Source of the DNA: Fragilaria radians
Lineage: Eukaryota; Bacillariophyta; Fragilariophyceae; Fragilariales; Fragilariaceae
Assembly (NCBI GenBank): GCA_900642245.1
Contig: CAAAJI010000100.1
Location: 21,972-60,801 of the forward strand
Direction of reading: 5' to 3'
Length of the DNA: 38,830 nt
Below, one piece after another: positions 19,490 through 29,996 of this stretch. The notes below the pieces were generated by a model, which saw only the letters and a list, made by a program, of their open reading frames with translations, had not been told where the DNA came from and made no database searches. Position 1 is the first letter of the stretch; the number at the start of each line of letters is the position of its first letter. Both the position numbers and the translations under genes were made by a program.

Positions 19490-21110
19490 TTATCTTATTG
19501 GGTCTAAGCCTTCACTTGCACACTAGCCAGTGTTTATAGTCTGCTTTGCAACAACTTCACTCAAAAGTGAATCCACAAGTGGAAAAACCTTAAGATTTTG
19601 GCTTTTAAGGACTTGTACAATTCCCAGGTTCAGAAAACCCAATCGTTATCCCACTAGCGCTCACTAGGCCAGGGGCTTGTGCTTTCAAGAGGGATTTGAG
19701 CTTTACTCCTCCACTCTGCAACTACTCCCATAGCCTTTCAACGTGAGATTTATACAGTTATCTTCTGCTTCTCAGCTGGGAGCATCAATGAGGACTATGT
19801 TGTTCAAATTCTTGGTTTATGCTTGGAGAGGGAGAGCCAAGTTTTAAGGAGTTTCTTGCTTCTCCCACAGTGTTGAAACCAATTAAGCCTGGCAAGGGTC
19901 ATACAAAATTGTTCCCGGCTTGCTATTTTTCTGCAGCTATGCCGCTACAATTTCTAGACTTTTCGTCTTGTTTTGTAGAGTTGTCTCTCTGATATGTTAG
20001 TTTAGTGCTATGACCTTGTGAGCAATGAAGCAAAAAGGAATTTTGCAATTAAATGACAATAAACACACCCACATAAAACACTTTCACTCTCAGTTGCCAC
20101 AATTTTCTTGTTTGTCTCTGGCTTCTTGTCTCCATCTAATTTGGCTTGCATTCTCTGAATAACAGAGGCATTTCACACATCTCCAGAATCTTCTTCTTGG
20201 ATGATGTCTTGGCAAAGAGGTTGATCTCCTTGCGGAGATTCTGGTTTGAAAAACTGCTCTTATCGGCCTTTGTGGCGTGATCTGTGGATTTTGCTTGATT
20301 TTTAGTGTATAACAGTGTGCTGTACTGTGTGTAGAGTTGTGCTCATGTTCACTGCAATAGTGTTTACCATCACTTTACTGCATTTTGTGTGGTTCTGTGC
20401 TGTTTTTGGCAGCTATATTTTTATGACTCTGGCTGCTCTCCTCCCTGGATGGTCTTTCCACGGTGATTTTGCTTCATTCAATTGCTTCACAGGCTTCCAT
20501 CAAGTTGGCCCTTGAGTGAAGAGTGGGGATGTAGCTGTCCAGATCAAACTTGAACCTCCATGTGACTGGAAGAGATCATTCCCAAAGCCCAATAAGCTCA
20601 ATTTCTGAAAACGTGGAGGCTTCTGTTATAGTGGGACAGAAAGGTAAGGCATTGTTTAAACGGTTGATAGACGCAGCCATCTGTCTTGTGGTCAACAATA
20701 CCGGCTTAAACGTCTTCCCGTTTAACTTAAGTCATTGAGTTACCAATGCCCAATGCGGCAAAACTGTATCTGTTCCTGCATTCAAGGCTTGGTTGATGTG
20801 TTATTCACTGATTGGACTTGTCTGAATCTCTTCTGCCGTCGTGGCATCTTGGAGAGCTGTCTCAAGCGCAACTGCACTCTCTTCACGCACCATTGCTCTC
20901 ACTGTAAAGGCCCTGTCAGTGCCACCAGGGGGGTCCAGATCTCTTCCAAGTCTCTCAGCATGTCTATCCATTCTTGGGGATTGTCATCTTTGAATTTCCT
21001 GAAATACTTCTTTTATTTGGTGGCGTCTGAAGGTTACCCAACTCTGGTCTTCAAGTCAAATGCAATGATCTTCCCTTTTTCTTCCATCTTGGTTGTCTTC
21101 TGAGGAATCA
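19490..21110 (-). pseudogene. Ty3/Gypsy-like gag relic, copy 1
   Basis: Reading the minus strand from 21110, a gag-like N-terminal part appears: AFDLKTRVG, PSDATK, YFRKFKDDNPQEWIDMLRDL. Then come pieces resembling RLNNALPF, FSEIELIGLWE and the basic linker SREESSQSHKN before a decayed zinc-finger region (near 20350-20460). From about 20461 down to 19490 it is homologous to 26775-27400 on the opposite strand, for example CAGCTTGCTATTTTTCTG-type, CAATGAGGA and TTTTAAGGACTTGTACA blocks. Frames are broken throughout. Assignment to the Gypsy class rests on the gag pattern and on Gypsy pol pieces beside copy 2, and is moderately firm. Confidence 0.5.
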
Positions 21111-21664
21111 ATAGGAGAACAGGAAACAAATGAACCAACTTTTTGACTCTTGGAATCTGTGTATGCATACTTAATACCTCCTTTTGTTGTTGCATCTTAA
21201 TTTCCCAAAAAGATCTCCTTAAATGGTGTAATCTTTATCTTCTTCAGTAGCATGTAGATGCTTTAAATGAATACTGCACCATGCCTGTAGAAAGTCTCCT
21301 AATGTGGTATGTATGATAGAATTGTAATTCAATTCATTATAATATCTTTAGTTGTAGAAGTCAAATGAATCAACCATTCCAAGGATTCAATCTTGATTAC
21401 TGAAACTTCCAGTGAATCTTGAGTGCACTTTGGCACTTGTACATAAGGTCTATTTTAGGTAGGCCGTTTTAACCGTACAGTTACTTTAATTATCTAACCT
21501 ATAAGTTTAATTATTGCATTGAATAATTGATCTTGGAACTTATTGTCTAATCCAACTGGCTAGGCTAGCATATTTCATTTTCCTTAAGTAATTCTTACGG
21601 TAAACTATTCTGAGGTTAGTGGGTTCAAACCTCACTAATATGTTTCCTTTTATTTTTTGCAGCC
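21111..21664. other. No supported gene
   Basis: No coding or RNA gene was recognised. A tRNA T-arm-like hairpin (GTGGGTTCAAACCTCAC, near 21619-21635) is present but lacks a matching cloverleaf. Confidence 0.4.
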
Positions 21665-21845
21665 CGCATATTTCACTCTTAGCTTTTGCTAGAAACTTCT
21701 CGCTCCAAATCGACCATTCATCAACTTTTCCAAAGAAGAGAATCACTCCAACTCTGACCACACAATCTTGAATATTTAATATCCCTAATGGATGACCTAA
21801 ACAAATAAACCTAAGGTGGAATGAACGTAAGGGATATTTCCAATA
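21665..21845 (-). pseudogene. Copia fragment: LTR start joined directly to gag N-terminus
   Basis: On the minus strand it starts TATTGGAAATATCCC at 21845 and shares TTTGTTTAG and ATCCATTAGGGATA with the LTR of element A (359-568). At about 21755 it passes without the LTR end or leader into gag sequence encoding FFGKVDEWSIWSEKFLAKAK. This matches the gag N-terminus of element B (FSGKKEEWPSWNEKFLAKAK). It stops at about 21665. It is an internally deleted 5' end of a related Copia element. Confidence 0.75.
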
Positions 21846-22334
21846 GCTAAACATTATTCAGAATCACTCTATCAATCTATCACACAAGGATAATATTTCA
21901 GCAGTTGGTGAAGTCCATGCTAAACAAAGAGGATTGATAAGAACTGAAGGTTGAGATGTTTATTGTAAAGATGGAAGTATCTTTCAATTGGAATTTGAAG
22001 TTGATGAAAGATACAGTTACATGCGGTAAAGTTTGCATTCAATAGAAATGTGACCTGATAGGATAGTACAAGTAAACATGCAGAACGGTTTTCAAACCAA
22101 TAGAAGGTAATACTGCTTATTTGGGATCATTTGTTCAAACAACATTTCTTTCCTTTGGAAACACTCTCCACTTTGAATGAGAGTGTTTAGCTTTATCTAG
22201 ATTATATGTCTTCCATGAACTAAAAAAGAGCCCCTAAGTAATCAAGCAGGCGTTGCAATGACGAGTAATTTGAAAAGCCGGAATGGGGTGACGGCCAGAT
22301 TGAATTCGTCTTGGCCAATTCAAAGGTGAAGAAA
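21846..22334. other. Upstream region of the AAA/nuclease gene
   Basis: No gene or motif was recognised. The downstream coding frame is open from 22269, but the first ATG is at 22335. Confidence 0.4.
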
Positions 22335-24021
22335 ATGACAACCATTTTGGCGGCATCCTCATCAAGAAGCGATAAGAAAAGGAAACACGTTGGTTCGATT
22401 TGCCTTGGAGTGGAAGATTTTGACGACATCATTGAAAAAAATGCAGCGTTTATTGATAAAACAATGTTTATCAAAGAATGGATGGAGGAATCTGCTAAAG
22501 TCGGTGTGTTTTTACGACCAAGGCGATTTGGGAAAAGCACCAATTTATCCATGTTGAAATCTTTCTTTTCATTTGGAGCTAAGTTGAAAGATTTCAGCAG
22601 ATTCTTGATTGGGAGCAACACAGAATTTAGTGAAAAGCATTGTGGAAAATACCCTGTTGTGTTCCTGAATATGAAGGGAATTGTTGGAGATAATTGGGGG
22701 GAAATGTTGAGTAGAGTTTGGTCATGTCTGAGGGAGACACTTGAAGATCAGGAGGAGAATTTAAATGAACAAGATGTAAAGTTTATTGGCATTGATTGCT
22801 ATGATTCTACAGCTCAACCAAATGAGTCCATTGCTGCTGGGTTCTTGAAGCATTTGATAAGCCGTCTAAGAAAGAAATTCAAGAAACGAGTGATTCTATT
22901 GATTGATGAATATGATGCGCCCTTGAATCATGCATTTCGAATGGGATTTTTTGAGAAAGCATCCAGATTCTTTGGGGAATTTTACTCGAATGGTTTGAAA
23001 GGCAATCAAGCATTGGATAGAGCATGTTTAATGGGTATTGTCGAAATCAAAGGAAATGGAATGCTTTCTGGATTGAACAATCTAACTCTTTATTCATGTA
23101 AAACTGAGCGATTTTCACAATATTTTGGATTTACAGAAGGCGAAAATATCAGCTTTTCTTGATGGAGATGAAAAAGGAATTCAAGATGTCATGGAATGGT
23201 ATAACGGGTATTATATGGGGTCTCATCATGTGATTAATCCATGGTCATTTATGAATTATGCTGACACGGGAGAACTGGCATCATATTGGGTACAAACAGC
23301 AAACATTGATTCTATTTCTTCAATTATCAATCCGGTGTTGAATGTGAACTTGATTAAAATTTTGGCTGAATTGTATGAAGGAAATATGTATGAAATTGGC
23401 AAATTATCAACAAGAGCGAACTATGGATGCTCATTCAATCTTAATTTGATTTTAAGCTTTTTCGTTCATACAGGATATCTTACGTACAACGAGAAGAAGG
23501 TTTCCATGCCAAATCAAGAAATTAAATGCGAATGGGCTAATTGTTCATTTGGTGTAACAGATTCTGGAATGATTGACTCTTCATTTCAACAAAGCATCAC
23601 CAATGCTTTACAAGCAGAGTTGTTTGAAACTATGTCACTTTGCAGCCTGATGAGCCAAATATTGCTAAATTGCTCTTGTTTTGATATAAGGAGTGAAAAT
23701 TCCTATCACATGTTATTTTTCGGCATATTTACCACAATTTGTGGTCAAAAGACATCATCCAGTAGAGAAGGTGGACATGGTCAATATGATATTGCAATTG
23801 CATTTGAAAATATTAATCGATTGTTCATATTTGAGTTTATGCATTCAAGGGCTATGGGTGATTTGGAAGAAGATGCAAAACTTGCTTTGAAGCAAATCCA
23901 CAAAAAGAAATATTATACAATTGAGCAATATCGTCAATGGAAGTGCATTGCAATTGGAGTCTCATTTTTTCTCAGGGAGATGTCTCAACTTGAATGTGAA
24001 GAATTTGAAGTTTCTTTTTAA
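22335..24021 (+). pseudogene. AAA-ATPase-like / PD-(D/E)XK nuclease protein, one frameshift
   Basis: The start is the first ATG of the frame. The N-terminal part has GVEDFDDIIEKNAAFIDKT, the Walker A-like RPRRFGKS (residues 61-68) and the Walker B-like ILLIDEYDAPL (187-197), the signature of the AAA-ATPase_like family (PF09820). The C-terminal part has SREGGHGQYDIAI (Asp at 23788-23790) and FIFEFM, matching the PD-(D/E)XK domain (PDDEXK_9, PF08011) fused to this ATPase. In the nuclease motif the usual ExK is EFM: Glu at 23833-23835, Met for Lys at 23839-23841. At about 23140-23150 the frame changes by one base, between YFGFTE and SAFLDG. Both halves otherwise align with a single protein of about 560 aa. 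Bacteria, fungi and algae carry multi-copy families of such genes; their role is not well known. The break and the Met make full activity unlikely. A sequence error would leave an intact frame but still a changed lysine. Confidence 0.82.
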
Positions 24022-25270
24022 TATTGTGAATCTGTGAGCAAACACAAACAGGACAGAGTTTCATAAACATTAGGCATTGTTGACTGTTATATTTATGACT
24101 TCTAAAATGTTTGAAAATAGGAATGCCAATTGACTCTTCTCAGACTAAATCTCCTTTGCCAGATTGAAATCATGTATTTGACAAGATTAAGTTTCTCATA
24201 AATTGGGCATCTATATTTGCTGCATGTGTAGTTCACAAATTGTAGTGTCAAACATAATAGCATGAAGCATGTCATGTCCATATATTAGATTGTAGGTGAA
24301 TAGGCAGGGATTTGCAAAACTCATAATGCCAATGCAATGTTGTTCTCCAATTGTTTGCCCCAGGCCCTTGTGTCCTTAACATTGTCTCATAGCATGATCA
24401 ACTCTTTTTGTGGCATGGATTGCAGATTCAGTTGTAGAGTATTACAAAGGAAGCGTTGAAATGGGTCTGCTCTAAATTCAGGACCTTGTTCATGGATTCA
24501 AGTGCTGGCTTCAGATATCTAGAGAGCAATTCCTTGTTAAGAATTCTTTCAACTTCTAAAGAATATGAGGAACATCAGCAATGAAATCAATATATTTATT
24601 TTTATAGATTAGTCCTATAGAAGTAAGCAATAGGTAGTTTTTCTCTGTTTTGGTTTCTTAGTTGTGTCGTATGTTTAGCTTCTTCCTTATTCCTTTATTT
24701 TATGAAATGCAAAATACTCAAAATGAAACGTAAATACTGTCAGACTAGTCCATGACTACTCCTTTTCACAGCATTATTTCCCCACGGACTAGTATAGCTG
24801 AATGCTACAAATCTTTACGACTACTGTATGTTGTCCTTTGTCAATTGCAAGTGTTTTGGAAATGGTCTATTGGAATGGTACATATTTCAGATAATTGTAT
24901 TATACTTACTTAGGCTAAAGCGTCTTTACCATCTTGAAAATCATATGAGTATGAAATTTCAATGGAAGTAATGCCACCCATTCCGTAACATAAGTTTGGC
25001 AACAATCCTTTCTAGCATCACTTGACACACTGAACCATTGTCCTTCATTTTCTTAGATCCATATGTCTTAATATATCAATTCCCCATATACATGCTCTGC
25101 ACAAGTGTCCACTTCATAAAATCGTCCATAATAACCAACACACCTAGGATGGATAATCGGTCCAAGCTATCAAGTGATATTTGTCACAAAGGAGCAATTG
25201 TTTGGGATACCTTGCGGTAATTTTCCGAAATTTAATCGTTCTTCACAGGTTTGGCATATGGTTTTAGGCT
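24022..25270. other. No supported gene
   Basis: About 1.2 kb without a recognised domain. Short coding-like pieces on the minus strand around 24300-24540 could not be placed in a family. Confidence 0.4.
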
Positions 25271-25660
25271 ATGGCTACACCTAGAGGCTACTTGGATGTA
25301 CTTATACCAGTGGATGTCAAGACTAAGCAAGATGCCAACCCAAGTACACTCGCTTCCGTTTACCTGACGCTTGCATATGAAGAAGACGTAATTTTTGGGC
25401 TTGTGGATGAAGGACGTCTTGAAGAGGAGACTGGTGCTATGAAAATACAGATGAAGTCAGAGTTTCAATAGATGAAACTACTTTGACCAGAAGATGATCC
25501 AGATCCATGGATAACCAAGGTGTTGTCATTGAGGAGAAGACTTTGAAGTCTAGTAGTAACCATATCTGATATAGATGTGATGCTCCACATCTTCAACAAA
25601 GTACCAAAGGAGTATGCAACCACAATGGAGGTTTGTGAGGAAAATGTAACAGGATTATGA
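25271..25660 (+). pseudogene. Copia gag relic
   Basis: One frame with three internal stops (TAG at 25469-25471, then two TGA) and a final TGA at 25658-25660. It encodes GYLDVLIPVDV (compare IKDVLLGKVEIP in element B), SVYLTLAYEEDVIFGLVDE, DPDPWITKVLSLRRRL, and ISDIDVMLHIFNKVPKEY. This order matches Copia gag (UBN2-like). It is probably a different lineage from element B. No LTR was found at its ends. Confidence 0.7.
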
Positions 25661-26489
25661 CTAATTTTTGTTAAACGATAGGATCAGAGTAAAGGTTAGA
25701 ATCTAAGAAGAGAAAATGGAGTTAAGTGAGAGAATTCCATTAATGGTAAAATCCTTCAAAGGGATGTGTCATATATTAAAAGCTACTAAATTGGTTCTAA
25801 AATAAAATTATGCTTTACATTATTTTTGGTGTAAATTGTGAGCCTATAACTTAATTTACCACTTTCCACCTTAGCAATAAAAGGATGACAAAAACTATTT
25901 GTGTACACTCTTTTCCGAACCATTAAGATGTGCCAAAGATATTGTAACATATATCTTAAGTGCTCCAACATGGCAAAGATCCAATATTCAATGCTCTTGT
26001 TTAGAGAAGTTTAGATATCCTTGAAAAGAGCAACTGAAGAAATGGCGATGAAAAGTACCTTCAACAAATAGAACAAAATAAATAGCATCATTTACCAAAA
26101 GGATCCATCACAATATAGGAATTCAACCGAAGGCATGAAATACACATTTGACACATTTTCTTACAATTACTTTACAAAGCACATTTTATATCTATTCTAA
26201 ATATTCTCCTAGACATCCGAATCATCTAAATATATTTCACCTTTGAATCTCGAGAACACGGAACAACCAATGCTTGACCCATTGGTGTATCCTGTCATAA
26301 CGTAAGGGCTTTATCTAGATGTAACTGTAATTGTCTTCACTCCTCACATATGCAAACCGCATCACTTTAGCTGCAATGGCTTCCCGTACACGATGAAATG
26401 TTATTCCATCATGCGTTTTCTTCAACACACTTTAAGCAAAAGAGGTATTCAAACTAGCAAATATCTTATCACCCAACATCAACACAATG
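25661..26489. other. No supported gene
   Basis: AT-rich sequence between Copia relics. No LTR, ORF or RNA gene was recognised. Confidence 0.4.
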
Positions 26490-26774
26490 ATTTTCGAGGA
26501 AATAACCGTTTCCAACAGTAACGTAATGATTGCAAAGAAAATCAGAAAGCTATGAAGTGAGATCCTCCAGAAACTTATAGTCACGCTTCAGGACATAATG
26601 TATGTACCAGACCTATAGATACATCAATTTAGTATTGAAAAGGCTGTAAAGAACGGCTTCAACCTTGTAATTAAGATGAATCACTATTGAATGATGTCAG
26701 TGCTACAGTTGTTGAGTCTAAGACTGGAAAGGTGAAGCATGTGTTTGATGTCAATTAGCTACATAAGTTCATAT
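26490..26774 (+). pseudogene. Copia protease/pre-integrase relic of the element B family
   Basis: The frame from 26490 reads EEITVSNSNVMIAKKIRKL, then TLQDIMYVPDL and FSIEKAVKNGFNL. It aligns with EDITVGNGNVMTATKMGKL, TLEDVKFVPDL and FSIGKDLKNGFNL of element B (about 1900-2070). After a deletion it resumes with VSATVVESKTG and VFDVNxLHK, corresponding to GATVVNAKNS and NINNLHK. Stops and small deletions show decay. At 26775 it joins Gypsy gag sequence. Confidence 0.8.
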
Positions 26775-27420
26775 GTGGAAAGGTCATCCAGGGAGGAGAG
26801 CAGCCAGAGTCATAAAAATAGAAAAAGGTCAGCTGCCAAATACTGCACAGAACCACACAAAAAGCAGGACTTTACCATTGCAGTGAACATGGGTACAACC
26901 CTAGAAGTTAGGGCTACAGAAAAATAGCAAGCTGGGAACCAATAACTTCAACCCAGGACAGGTTGAATTGGAATTAAAAACACATATCACTGCAAGTAAG
27001 AAAGCTCTTCAAACTTACTTTAGCACCCATTTTGCGGGGAAACACAAGAAACGCCTCAGAACTTGACTAACCTTCTCAAAGCATAAAGCAAGAGCTTATA
27101 GCCTAATCCTCATTGATGTTCTCAGCTGAGAGGCTGAAGTAAACTGTATAGATCCCATGTGGAAGGGCTACAATATAGGCTGCAAAGTTGACGAGTAAAC
27201 CTCAAGGCTGAGCCTGTTAATCTCACTGTTGAAGTAAAAATCAGGTATTTTTAAATCCTGGTACATGTACAAGTTCTTAAAAGTCAGTAACACAGAGTGT
27301 CTCCAATTGTGGGATTATATTTTGAAAACTTTGTTGTACGGTATACTGTAAATGCTGGATAGGGCACAAGTAGAGGGCTAAGGCCAAAGTTGTACAAATT
27401 CCGCACGGATGCTGAAGTCA
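26775..27420 (+). pseudogene. Ty3/Gypsy-like gag relic, copy 2 (inverted copy of 19490-20461)
   Basis: It starts GTGGAAAGGTCATCCAGGGA, the reverse complement of 20451-20461 and onward. The frame to 26925 gives SREESSQSHKNRKRSAAKYC then a decayed zinc-finger tail. Further on, KKALQTYFSTHF and TFSKHKARA are gag tail-like pieces. Similarity to copy 1 on the other strand extends to about 27400. There are many stops. The two copies may be parts of the same family inserted separately, or the arms of a rearrangement. Confidence 0.5.
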
Positions 27421-27432
27421 TGAATTGACTTT

Positions 27433-28170
27433 TTAGAAATCAGGAACAACTCTTATAGTTCCATTCATCTTGGCAATTTCAAATGTTGAGGATGCCCATT
27501 CAGAAGTAGAATCCTCCTCTAGGACTACAATGTCCACCAATCTTGCAATATCTTTGTGCAGCTGCTGCTCCACTGATCTAGAAACAGTATAGGGGCCAGC
27601 ATGTACTGGCTTAGATCCCAGGTCTATCAAGTTTAGACTTATGAGAGCCACGTTCCATCAAAAAGATTTTCATATTTTTGTGAGTACTTGGAGTAATTGG
27701 TGTTGCTCCTCTTCACTGAGGTTCTCACATGTCTTGATGACTTCTTCTAATCTTGTGGGTTTACATTCTGCATCTAGGATCTTGGTGGAATGATAAAAAA
27801 TTCATCCATAAGACTTTGAATTCCTTTGTTACCAAATAAATCGTAGTAATGGCTTTTTTAGAATTCAGAGAGCTCCTGTCATTCATTGTCCCATGTAACA
27901 GTTTTATCTTTATTGTTAAGTGTAGCACCTAATTTTCTGAGAAGATCCCAGCCCATTATCATTCCATATGTGTCCAATTCCTTTAATCGGTCATCATCAA
28001 GAAAAATCCCAAGAATCTTGGATTTTGAGGTTAAATTCTGGAAACAAAAAGCTCACCACTTAATCATGTTTGATAATATCCTTGCAGATGTAAGCCTGAA
28101 GAATTATGCAGCTCAGCCAATGCTCCAAGCACATGTTTTGCATAATTTACATTGAGGCCAAGCACTAACT
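27433..28170 (-). pseudogene. Ty3/Gypsy pol relic: protease end to RT start
   Basis: From 28170 downward the minus strand encodes LDDDRLKELDTYGMIMGWDL and LLRKLGATLNNKDKTVTWDN, the post-protease block (IIGRDLLxxLG...ITW) of Gypsy elements. After several broken frames, the RT N-terminus follows: GPYTVSRSVEQQLHKDIARL, VLEEDSTSEWASSTFEIAK, NGTIRVVPDF. The last is the classic SEWASPTF...KKNGTxRxVxDF pattern. The sequence stops at about 27433, where the gag relic on the plus strand begins. RT catalytic blocks are absent. Confidence 0.8.
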
Positions 28171-28792
28171 CACTGGTTGGGTGAGTATTTTTACTAGTTT
28201 TTCAGTAGGTCTAACTGATATTGGATAGGACAGGGGATATCATGGATACATCCTGGAAGTGAAATAAGGTGCTCAAATATTGTGAAGAAAAAGGATTGGA
28301 TATGAGTACAAATCATAAATGCCTAGTAGAATGGGATGATATGAACAAGCCACAATCACGGGTGAATTCCTTTGTTTTAATTAGCATAGTTGTTTGCTTA
28401 AAGATAAGTTCATTGGTGTCCTCACTTGGCCTTGGTAGCAGCTGAATTGAATATTGTGCTGTAACTGAAATTGCTAATGCAAATCAATGGTCAAGATAAT
28501 GAGGAGACTTGACTGGGAGTATGATGTATTGTTTGTAATCCCATAGTCACATCTTGGAGTACTGGAGGTTTGGCAGTATCAATTGTTTACTGGAGTACCA
28601 AATCATGCTACCGTTAAATTAAGATTCATCTTCCACCTGGCAGTGGTTATTTTGTAGGAATCTGAGTCACACGTACGTAAGCAATTACGCAGTTGATCCT
28701 AGTATGGACTCAGCAAGATACCATGAGGAATTGGATATTTACTAGTAAATTGAATAATTCAATTTTGTTTGTCTCAATTCAAGTTAACAAAG
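28171..28792. other. Upstream region of the coiled-coil gene
   Basis: No coding feature was recognised. Traces of the Gypsy relic may extend to about 28200. The frame of the next gene is open a few codons upstream, but with TTG, not ATG. Confidence 0.4.
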
Positions 28793-29996
28793 ATGATGAT
28801 GATTCTGCCGACGAAACTTCTTCACCTTACTCTATTCATGACCTCTGGCTTGTGGATGATTGATGGATTTGTAGTCTTACCTTCGCCTACAGCCTTTGTT
28901 GTTCCGTCATTGTCAAACAAAGCTTCAATGACATCCTTGAAGGTGTTACCATCATCATCCTCGTCATCATCACCTTCTTCTATTGCGTTGAAGGAATTGA
29001 CAGAGCAAATTTCCAAACAGGCTGTAGCTGCATTTACAATGACAGTATTAGCAACTACAGCATTGCCTGTGTCATCTGTATTTGCAGCCAATGCGCCAGC
29101 AACATCGACGACGACATCCAATACAGTCAACAACAACAACGGCAATAAAAAGGAATCGACAACGAAAAAGGATACCAAGAAAGCCCCTACTATTCCTGCT
29201 GAACTTCAAGCCGTACAGGATGCTAAAATGGGATTGCAATTGGCACAAACATCCTTGAAGCAAGCGGCAGCGAAAGAAAAGGAGGCTGAAAAGGCTGATA
29301 CGGTTGCTCTCAAGGCTGTTGTTCAAGCTGAATCTCAAGTCACGTCGTCAAAGAAGGCTGTATTCCAAGCCAATGATCAGTTGTCAGCGTTCAAGTCCAA
29401 TGATGGAAAGCAAGATCCATCGAAGCTGAATTCTCTCACACTGCAAATTGGTACGTTTGAGGATTATGATTAGATCGGTTGCTTTCATCATGATATATAG
29501 TTAAATCTAACTCTTGTCTCGACATATAATTACACTTTCAATTCCATCCAAACCTTTATCAGCTCAAAGCAAGGAAACATTACAACGATCGGAATTATCC
29601 TTACAGTCCGCACGCGAGGCACGTTCTCTCACGGCCAAGGCATTGAGTCAAGCATCGTCACAAACTGCCAAGGCACAAAAGGCATTGGAGAAGACACAAA
29701 AGTTAGTTGGCAAGACAGAACAGGCATACAAATCCTTCCTACAACAAGTTGCCAAGGATGAAAAGACCATTCAGAAACGTACCAAGGAATTGGAATCGAA
29801 GAAACAAGAATTGGAACGCAAGGCCAAGGAGGCACAAAAATTAAAGTTGCAACAAGAAAAGGCTCTCCTTGAGAAGCAGAAGGAATATGCCAAACAGGAA
29901 GAACAAAATCGAAAGGCTGTACTTGAAACAGAATCCAAGTTGACACAAGAGTTTAAGGAATTGGAAGCTCTCAAGGCCAAGACTGTGACGAAATAA
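28793..29996 (+). CDS. Coiled-coil protein, probably of the thylakoid lumen
   Basis: Exons: 28793-29450 and 29563-29996, giving 363 aa. The start is the first ATG in frame. Residues 1-34 form a signal peptide (hydrophobic LLHLTLFMTSGLWM) ending at TA|FVVP, a variant of the diatom ASAFAP plastid import motif with the key Phe at +1. A Ser-rich transit stretch follows (52-63). A second hydrophobic segment (78-98, VAAFTMTVLATTALPV) ends in VFAANA, like a thylakoid-lumen signal with AxA cleavage. After a low-complexity N/T/K linker, residues about 135-215 and 225-360 are long Ala/Lys/Glu/Gln-rich helices typical of coiled coils (SKKQELERKAKEAQKLK and similar). No enzymatic motif is visible. Location in the plastid lumen is inferred from the leader. 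A structural or scaffolding role is possible; the family is not recognised. A general coiled-coil repeat makes any homology call unsafe. Confidence 0.85.
29451..29562 (+). other. Intron of the coiled-coil gene
   Basis: 112 bp, GTACGT...TTATCAG, phase 1. It joins LTLQI to AQSKETLQ. Reading through meets a stop at 29471-29473. Confidence 0.85.

Noticed and set aside
21560..21640. tRNA-like T arm (GTGGGTTCAAACCTCAC) on the plus strand
   Set aside because: Only the T arm and a weak acceptor pairing (CATATTT/TAATATG, 74 nt span) could be found. D and anticodon stems do not form, so no tRNA gene is called.
27886..28155. Plus-strand 89-codon open frame
   Set aside because: It is the antisense of the Gypsy protease/RT relic, whose minus-strand frame carries recognisable motifs.
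28822..29178. 118-codon minus-strand open frame over the coiled-coil gene
   Set aside because: Antisense of a Ser/Ala/Thr-rich leader; no motif, and the plus-strand gene with its leader and intron explains the region.
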